From positions 1,364,001-1,428,000 of the forward strand of contig NZ_CP031417.1 of NCBI RefSeq assembly GCF_003367395.1: DNA of 64,000 bases, written 5' to 3'. The position numbers were made by a program, and so were the translations under genes. The notes beneath the pieces were generated by a model. That model was not told the origin of the DNA and made no database searches. It saw nothing but the letters and a program-made list of their open reading frames with translations. Source of the stretch: Pseudolabrys taiwanensis. Lineage in GTDB: Bacteria > Pseudomonadota > Alphaproteobacteria > Rhizobiales > Xanthobacteraceae. Below are positions 58,503-64,000 of the stretch, piece by piece; positions within the stretch are counted from its first letter, which is position 1; every line of letters begins with the position of its first letter.

Positions 58503-58736
58503 GACAGGTGCGCTTGTTGGCGTCGGCGGCTGGCGGGATACGCGAATCGTCGGAGCGGCATCGGTATTCTGCCAGCCGAAGCGCGCGAACGGCGCAGCTT
58601 TATGCGCTGGCGGACATATGTACCTGCGACTAAGCTCGTGCACACGATTCGCATGCTGGCGCTGTCATCGCCCGTGCCGTAACGCGTCCCTGTGCCCGCC
58701 GCGTCTCTGCAATTTTCTGCCGTAAGGAGCGCCTTC

Positions 58737-59567
58737 ATGCGCAATGTCGGACGCAAGCTCGCGTTCGTGCTCGCCTCGTCGAACCACGGGACCATGATCA
58801 TCAATCGGTTCGATTACCGCATCCAAGACGGCATCGGCGTGGGCGTCGGACATCAGCTGCTCGAGCAGGCCTGCTTCGACCCGGTCGAGGTGGAACTGGC
58901 GGTGCAGCTCCTGGAAATGCGGCGGCGCTTCTTCGGCGACGGCGCGGTGGCCATCGACTGCGGCGCCAATATCGGCGTGCACACGGTCGAATGGGCGACG
59001 GCCATGACCGGCTGGGGCTCGGTGGTCGCGATCGAAGCGCAGGAGCGCATCTATTACGCCCTCGCCGGCAATATCGCGATCAACAACGCTTTCAACGCCG
59101 TCGCCATGCACGCGGCGGTGTCGTCGGTCTCGGGCGTGATGAGCATTCCGGAGCCGGACTACCTCAAGGCGTCGAGCTTCGGCAGCCTCGAATTGCGCCA
59201 GCGCCCCGACAACGAATTCATCGGCCAGCCCATCGACTATTCCTCCGGCAAGCTGGTGCCGGTGCAGCAGCTGGCGCTCGACGACATGAAGCTGCCGCGG
59301 GTCGACCTCATCAAGCTCGACATCGAAGGCATGGAGATGGAGGCGCTGGAAGGCGCGCGCGAGACGATCGAACGCTGCCATCCGATTTTGCTGATCGAGC
59401 AGATCAAGACGGGACGCGAGGCGCTGAGCGCCTGGCTCACCGCGCGCGGTTATCAGCCGATCGATGCCGGCATCAACATCGTCGCCGTGCACGAGAGCGA
59501 TCCGACGCTGCAGCATCTGAACGCGGCGCGCGGCGCGGCGGCGCAGACGCAATCTTCGGCGGCGTAA
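58737..59567 (+). CDS. FkbM-family methyltransferase
   Basis: A 276-residue SAM methyltransferase of the FkbM class. The SAM motif is AIDCGANIGVHTVEWATAM at about residues 72-90, with VVAIEAQERIYYAL next. The characteristic C-terminal block LIKLDIEGMEMEALEGA is also present. Family members O-methylate sugars and natural products. It diverges from the TPR glycosyltransferase gene, suggesting the pair act on one glycan. ATG 58737 has AAGGAG eight bases upstream. Confidence 0.88.
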   Translation: MRNVGRKLAFVLASSNHGTMIINRFDYRIQDGIGVGVGHQLLEQACFDPVEVELAVQLLEMRRRFFGDGAVAIDCGANIGVHTVEWATAMTGWGSVVAIEAQERIYYALAGNIAINNAFNAVAMHAAVSSVSGVMSIPEPDYLKASSFGSLELRQRPDNEFIGQPIDYSSGKLVPVQQLALDDMKLPRVDLIKLDIEGMEMEALEGARETIERCHPILLIEQIKTGREALSAWLTARGYQPIDAGINIVAVHESDPTLQHLNAARGAAAQTQSSAA

Positions 59568-59592
59568 CGCGGCCGGCCCGGAGGGCACGGCC

Positions 59593-59704
59593 GTAGGGTG
59601 CGTAAAGGCGCGCGCTTTTGCGCACGCCGTGCGCACGCATCACTCTCGCGCATTTGGCAAATATCCGCGTGGGCACGGGGCTAACGCGCCTTTGCCCACC
59701 CTAC
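59593..59704. repeat. Composite palindromic element (family D)
   Basis: GTAGGGTG (59593-59600) and CACCCTAC (59697-59704) are terminal inverted repeats. Between them are GCGCGCGCTTTTGCGCACGC-type and TGCGCACGC-type arms. It lies between the FkbM gene and convergent cysH. Confidence 0.75.
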
Positions 59705-59711
59705 GGGGGCT

Positions 59712-59739
59712 GGGTCCCCGCTTTCGCGGCGACGAACGG
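59712..59739. repeat. Half-unit of palindromic family B
   Basis: GGGTCCCCGCTTTCGCGGCG followed by ACGAACGG repeats the right half of the elements at 41278-41367 and 54089-54176. It abuts a family D element, so two repeat families are stacked in this gap. Confidence 0.75.
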
Positions 59740-59750
59740 GCGTGTGGCCC

Positions 59751-60542
59751 TCACCCCGCGCGGCGCGGCAGATGCAGGCCGCATTCGCGGCTGCCATTCG
59801 CTTCCCACCACCAGCGGCCATTGCGCTCGGGCTCGCCTGGCTTGATGGCGCGCGTACAGGGCTCGCAGCCGATCGAGGCGAAACCGCGCGCGTGGAGCGC
59901 GTTGATCGGCACGTCGTGCGCGGCGACTTCCGCCAGGACGCGGGCCCGCGTCCAATCCAGCAGCGGATTGACCTTGATCAGATCGCGGCTGGCGTCGACA
60001 TCGGCGAGGCTCGCGGCATGACGCGTGCCGGTCTGATCGGCGCGCACGCCGGTCAGCCACGCCCGCGCGCCGGCCAGCGCCTGGTCGAGAGGCTTCACCT
60101 TGCGCACATCGCAGCAGGCGTGACGCGCCTCGACCGACTCATAGAACCCATATGCGCCGTCGCGCGCGACCAGACGCTCGAGCGCCGCGCCGTCGGGATA
60201 AATGGCGCGGATGCGGCGGCCGTAACGCGCCTCTGTCGCGCTCCACAATTCGTAGGTTTCGGGAAACAGCCGCCCGGTGTCGATGGTGACGACGTCGATA
60301 TCGAGGTCCTGCGTGCAGATCCAATGGAAGAGCAACTGGCCTTCGATGCCGAAGCCGTGCGTGAAGACCAGCCGCCCCGGCAGCTCACGGCGCAGCAGAG
60401 CGAGCCGCTCCGGCGGCGACAGCGCCGCCATTGCATGCGCCAACGCACTTGCCTGCGACGCCGTGTCGGGCGGCAGGTCATGAGCGCTGTCCGATGGGAC
60501 GAGCGGCAGATCGAGAAGGGAAAGCGACGATTCACGAAACAT
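59751..60542 (-). CDS. cysH: Phosphoadenylyl/adenylyl-sulfate reductase
   Basis: A 263-residue reductase of the assimilatory sulfate pathway. TGRLFPETYELW is the substrate block. Two cysteine pairs, HACCDVRKVKPL and GCEPCTRAIKPGE, plus the catalytic cysteine in ECGLH, mark the [4Fe-4S]-containing APS-reducing form rather than the E. coli PAPS type. It stands alone: the cysI/cysDN genes that often accompany it are absent. The 307-base gap upstream shows no convincing gene or known leader. Confidence 0.92.
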   Translation of the reverse strand: MFRESSLSLLDLPLVPSDSAHDLPPDTASQASALAHAMAALSPPERLALLRRELPGRLVFTHGFGIEGQLLFHWICTQDLDIDVVTIDTGRLFPETYELWSATEARYGRRIRAIYPDGAALERLVARDGAYGFYESVEARHACCDVRKVKPLDQALAGARAWLTGVRADQTGTRHAASLADVDASRDLIKVNPLLDWTRARVLAEVAAHDVPINALHARGFASIGCEPCTRAIKPGEPERNGRWWWEANGSRECGLHLPRRAG

Positions 60543-60849
60543 TTGACGCCAGACATGTGTACCGAAATGCCTGCTGTCAAAGGCTGAATATCATTCGCCG
60601 GCCGAGCCGTTTCGGCGAAGGCCTATGCTCGCAACGCGCGCTCTGGCGCGATGGCTATGCCAAATGGCGACGTGGAGGCGCGGGCAACAAACATGTCGCC
60701 GATCGGCGCGACGGCGCAAGCGGCATCCGCCTCACCGTGTCGCGGGGAAATAACATCCTCCGACATGGATCGTTCTTTCATCCAGGCAAGCGATGTCAGC
60801 AACCATATTCCCGCGCAGCCTCGAAACGGAGAAAGAACGCGCGCCGGCG

Positions 60850-62076
60850 TCACTCGATGCCCGCGCCGCCGTCGATCGGCGCCGGCTGGTAACCGTCGGC
60901 CGCCAGCGCCGTCAAAATCTCGTTGGCGTGCGCGGCATCGCGCGTCTCGATGGTGACGTCGAGCTTGGCGCCCTTGGCCGGCACGTCGAGCAGCAGCCGC
61001 TTGTGTTCGACCTCGAGGATGTTGGCGCCGAGCGCGCCGAGGCGCGTGGCGATGAGGCCGAGCGTGCCGGGCCGGTCGGGGATGCTCAGGCGGAACGAGA
61101 CGATGCGGTGTTCGCGCTCGAGCTCGCGCACGGTGATGGAGGCGAGAATGCGCGGATCGATATTGGCGCCTGAAAGAATGAGCCCCACCCGCTTGCCGCG
61201 GAAGCGCTCGGGATAAGCGAGCAGCGCGGCGAGCCCGGCCGCGCCCGCGCCTTCGGCCACCGTCTTCTGCAAGGTGGTGTACGCATTCACGGCCCGCTCC
61301 AGGTCGGGCTCGCCGACGAGCAGCAGATCGTCGACGAGCTCGCGCACGATCGACACGGTCAGCCCGCTGACGCTCTTGACCGCGATGCCCTCGGCCAAGG
61401 TCGATCCGCCCGCGGGCCGGTTGTCGCCGCGCACCGCATTCCACATCGAGGGATACAGCGCGCATTCGACGCCGACGATCTCGATGTCCGGCCGCAAGGC
61501 CTTGGCGGCGACGGCATTGCCGCCGATCAGGCCGCCGCCGCCGATCGGGATGACGAGGCAATCGAGTTCGCCGAACTCTTCGAGCATCTCGAGCGCGATG
61601 GTGCCCTGCCCGGCGATGATGCGCGGATCGGCGTAAGGGTGCACCTCGACATAGCCCTTCTCCCGCACCAGTTCGCCGACGCGCTCCTGCGCTTCGTTGA
61701 CGGTTTCGCCGTGCAGGACGACGTCGGCGCCGTGGGAACGCGTCGCCGCCAGCTTCACGAAGGGCGTGGTGACCGGCATGACGATGGTCGCCGGAATATG
61801 CAGCCGCGCCGCGTGATAAGCGACGGACTGGGCATGGTTGCCGGCCGACATGGCCACCACGCCGCGCGCCCGCTCGGCCGCGCTCAGCGAGGCCAGCTTG
61901 ACCAGCGCGCCGCGATCCTTGAACGAGTTGGTGATCTGGAAATTTTCGTATTTGACGAAGACCTCCGCGCCCGTCAGCGCCGACAGCTTCGGCGCCGGCA
62001 ACATGGGGGTGTGCACCACCGCGTCCTTGAGAACGCGGCGGGCTTCTTCGATATCGGCAAGCGTCACGGGCAGCAC
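60850..62076 (-). CDS. ilvA: Threonine ammonia-lyase with ACT domain
   Basis: A 408-residue PLP enzyme turning threonine into 2-oxobutyrate. PLP lysine is in ITNSFKDRGALVKLA, the glycine-rich phosphate loop is CLVIPIGGGGLIGGNAVAAK, and a C-terminal ACT domain (about 330-408) carries FRLSIPDRPGTLGLIATRLG. The start is placed at GTG 62076 because GGAGG lies five bases upstream. An in-frame reading to 62133 lacks a site. Single ACT length suits the catabolic/short IlvA group of this order. Confidence 0.92.
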   Translation of the reverse strand: MLPVTLADIEEARRVLKDAVVHTPMLPAPKLSALTGAEVFVKYENFQITNSFKDRGALVKLASLSAAERARGVVAMSAGNHAQSVAYHAARLHIPATIVMPVTTPFVKLAATRSHGADVVLHGETVNEAQERVGELVREKGYVEVHPYADPRIIAGQGTIALEMLEEFGELDCLVIPIGGGGLIGGNAVAAKALRPDIEIVGVECALYPSMWNAVRGDNRPAGGSTLAEGIAVKSVSGLTVSIVRELVDDLLLVGEPDLERAVNAYTTLQKTVAEGAGAAGLAALLAYPERFRGKRVGLILSGANIDPRILASITVRELEREHRIVSFRLSIPDRPGTLGLIATRLGALGANILEVEHKRLLLDVPAKGAKLDVTIETRDAAHANEILTALAADGYQPAPIDGGAGIE

Positions 62077-62198
62077 GGGGACCTCCAGATCGGCGCACCA
62101 TGCCGCACGCGGGGGCCATCGGCCAGTGCGCAACCGCCCTGGCGGCGCCTCTTTTCCAGCCCTATCTTAATGGCTCCAGGCGCGAGGGGGTTGGTGCC

Positions 62199-62717
62199 AT
62201 GCCGATCGATATCAAACCGCACGCTTACGATCCGATCCGCAACCCCGAACTGTTCGAGGGCGTGCTGGCGCGCCGCATCGTCGCCTTCGTCATCGACTTC
62301 GTCCTCATCGCCATCCCCGTGGTGCTGGCGGCGATGTTTATCTTCGCCTTCGGCCTCGTCACGCTCGGGCTCGGTTTCGCGCTCTACTGGCTGCTGCCGC
62401 CCGCCACGGTGGTGTGGGCGCTGATCTATTTCGGCGCGACCTTGGGCAGCCCGCGCTCGGCGACGATCGGCATGCGCGTGATGAATCTGGAGATGCGCAC
62501 CTGGTACGGCGCGCCCGCTTATTTCGTGCTCGGCGCGGTGCACGCCATCGTCTTCTGGGTCTCGATTTCGGCGCTGACGCCGTTCATCCTCCTGGTCGCC
62601 TTCTTCAACGACCGGCGGCGGCTACTCCACGACATCGTGCTCGGCACGGTGGTCATTAACAACTCCGAGCGGGCCGCCATGCTAAGAACAGGGAACCCGG
62701 GTTACGGCGCCGCATGA
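62199..62717 (+). CDS. RDD family membrane protein
   Basis: A 172-residue protein with the RDD domain: GVLARRIVAFVIDFVLIAIP (arginine and aspartate of the motif), a second helix near 60-80, IGMRVMNLEMR and FFNDRRRLLHDIVLGTVVI. It has three to four helices. Function is unknown for most members; some are linked to ion transport. ATG 62199 has GAGGGGG eight bases upstream. It diverges from ilvA. Confidence 0.88.
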   Translation: MPIDIKPHAYDPIRNPELFEGVLARRIVAFVIDFVLIAIPVVLAAMFIFAFGLVTLGLGFALYWLLPPATVVWALIYFGATLGSPRSATIGMRVMNLEMRTWYGAPAYFVLGAVHAIVFWVSISALTPFILLVAFFNDRRRLLHDIVLGTVVINNSERAAMLRTGNPGYGAA

Positions 62718-62823
62718 CGACCTTTGACGGCACGACTATACCGCGCGATGCTACCCGAATCGTGGGGCAATGGGAGGAGCGCTTGTGCGAACCTTACCTT
62801 CCGCCAATGAAATGGTTTGACGC

Positions 62824-63573
62824 GTGACCCAACATTCGCGCGATACACCGCAGTTCTACCTCACGGCGCCTTCGCCCTGCCCGTATTTGCCCGGCCAGGA
62901 AGAGCGCAAGGTGTTCACGCATCTGGTGGGCGAGCGCGCCGGCGAGCTCAACGACCTGCTCACCCATGGCGGCTTCCGCCGCAGCCAGTCGATCGCCTAT
63001 CGCCCGGCCTGCGAGAGCTGCCGCGCCTGCATCTCGGTGCGGGTGATTGCGGCCGAGTTCAAGCCGTCGCGCAACATGCGGCGCCTGGTCGATCGCAACA
63101 GCGACCTGATCGGCGACATGCGCTCGCCGACGCCGACCTCCGAACAGTATTCCGTCTTCCGCGGCTATCTCGACGCGCGCCACCGCGACGGCGGCATGGC
63201 CGACATGACCGTGCTCGACTACGCGATGATGATCGAGGACAGCCACGTCGACACCCGCGTGGTGGAATATCGCCGGCGCGGCCCCGATAGCGGCATCACC
63301 GGGCGCGGACAAGGCGAGATCGTCGCCGTCGCGCTCACCGACGTGCTGAGCGACGGGCTGTCGATGGTCTACTCGTTCTTCGACCCGGCCGAGGCCGACC
63401 GCTCGCTCGGCACCTTCATGATCCTCGATCACATCCAGCGCGCCCTGAAGATGGGCCTGCCCTACGTCTATTTGGGCTACTGGGTCTCGGGCTCGCGCAA
63501 GATGGATTACAAGGGCCGCTTCTTGCCGCAGGAACGGCTGATGCCGGCGGGCTGGATGCGGGTCGATAAATAG
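62824..63573 (+). CDS. bpt: Aspartate/glutamate leucyltransferase (arginyltransferase family)
   Basis: A 249-residue GNAT-like aminoacyl-tRNA-protein transferase that adds leucine to N-terminal Asp/Glu, feeding ClpS/ClpAP degradation. The N-terminal cysteine block [31 protein letters not shown], and the C-terminal [14 protein letters not shown] and [18 protein letters not shown] are family signatures. The start is GTG 62824. Some annotations call it arginyl-tRNA-protein transferase. It ends four bases before the convergent NRAMP gene. Confidence 0.93.
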   Translation: MTQHSRDTPQFYLTAPSPCPYLPGQEERKVFTHLVGERAGELNDLLTHGGFRRSQSIAYRPACESCRACISVRVIAAEFKPSRNMRRLVDRNSDLIGDMRSPTPTSEQYSVFRGYLDARHRDGGMADMTVLDYAMMIEDSHVDTRVVEYRRRGPDSGITGRGQGEIVAVALTDVLSDGLSMVYSFFDPAEADRSLGTFMILDHIQRALKMGLPYVYLGYWVSGSRKMDYKGRFLPQERLMPAGWMRVDK

Positions 63574-63576
63574 CCT

Positions 63577-64000
63577 TCAGCCTGAAACCGTGTCGATCAG
63601 CAGCTTCACGTTCAGCACGACGATCAGCGCCGCGACGATCCACGCCAGAACCGCGACCGGACGCGGGATCGCGAAGCGGCCCATCTTCCGCGCATCGGTC
63701 GTGAACATGACCAGCGGGATCACGGCGAAGGGCAGCTGCATCGACAGGATCACCTGACTGAAGATCAGCAGCTTGCCGGTGCCGCTCTCGCCATAGATCG
63801 CGGTCACGATAACCACCGGCACGATGGCGATGGCGCGCGTGATCAGGCGCCGCATCCAATGCGGCAGGCGAATGCGCAGAAAGCCTTCCATCACGATCTG
63901 CCCGGCGAGCGTCGCCGTGACGGTGGAGTTCAGGCCCGAGGCGAGCAGCGCGATCGCGAACAGCACCGACGCGATGCCGACGCCGAGGAGCGGCGACATC
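63577..64000 (-). CDS. mntH: NRAMP-family divalent metal transporter (5' part beyond window)
   Basis: The visible 141 residues are the C-terminal third of an NRAMP transporter. [20 protein letters not shown] is the family transport motif after helix 8. [20 protein letters not shown] and [20 protein letters not shown] give later helices. Such proteins take up Mn2+ or Fe2+ with protons. The gene continues past the right edge, so its start and promoter are not visible. It is convergent with bpt. Confidence 0.88.
   Translation of the reverse strand, partial: MSPLLGVGIASVLFAIALLASGLNSTVTATLAGQIVMEGFLRIRLPHWMRRLITRAIAIVPVVIVTAIYGESGTGKLLIFSQVILSMQLPFAVIPLVMFTTDARKMGRFAIPRPVAVLAWIVAALIVVLNVKLLIDTVSG

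Noticed and set aside
60623..60781. A roughly 50-codon minus-strand open frame between ilvA and cysH
   Set aside because: No recognisable family and only a modest ribosome site. It is too short to support, and no regulatory leader was identified in the gap either.

Overview
The window is high-GC chromosomal DNA from an alphaproteobacterium, most likely of the order Hyphomicrobiales (Rhizobiales), near the Bradyrhizobiaceae/Xanthobacteraceae. This rests on gene order (plsX-fabH-ihfA-merR; nrdR-ribD-ribE-ribH-nusB-thiL; bamE divergent from a ubiquinol-cytochrome c chaperone and a YceD/DUF177 gene), on typical small families (DUF3175, DUF2842, an LdtR-like MarR regulator), and on many intergenic palindromic repeats of the kind common in this group. 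No phage, plasmid, transposase or CRISPR locus was seen. No search could be run, so names rest on recognised motifs.

Layout. 0-10 kb is mixed metabolism: a DUF3175 protein cut by the window edge, two enoyl-CoA hydratases, a LysR regulator divergent from an AhpD-like gene, a PPOX-fold protein, a CoA-binding protein, metY with a structured leader, a D-Ala-D-Ala dipeptidase and heme A synthase. 9.7-22.4 kb is a Wzx/Wzy-type exopolysaccharide locus: NodB deacetylase, CelD-like GNAT protein, Wzz-type copolymerase with a degenerate kinase-like domain, GT4, priming phosphotransferase, Wzy/ligase, methyltransferase, GT2 and Wzx flippase. No outer-membrane Wza exporter is present. tRNA-Pro(GGG) follows.

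22.5-31.4 kb holds a secreted S8 protease, then merR-ihfA-fabH-plsX-yceD and the cytochrome c chaperone, bamE, and a proton-pumping pyrophosphatase. 31.4-33.7 kb has a 768-base non-coding stretch rich in hairpins, then a perfect Zur-type operator, an unknown 88-residue gene and a zigA-type zinc GTPase split by one in-frame amber codon. 33.8-38.4 kb carries a sulfatase, an MFS transporter and an FMN alpha-hydroxy-acid dehydrogenase.

38.4-44.6 kb is the riboflavin/housekeeping block (thiL, nusB, ribH, ribE, ribD, nrdR, glyA). 44.9-47 kb has a membrane protein made of four internal repeats and an LdtR-like regulator whose 3' end and terminator are duplicated 725 bases away. 47.3-51.1 kb is a valine-degradation operon. 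51.2-64 kb carries a Rieske-FAD oxidoreductase, hemB, an orphan molybdenum hydroxylase subunit, a TPR glycosyltransferase divergent from an FkbM methyltransferase, cysH, ilvA, an RDD protein, bpt and the 3' part of an NRAMP transporter. Intergenic gaps throughout hold paired inverted palindromes (REPIN/BIME-like) of several sequence families.
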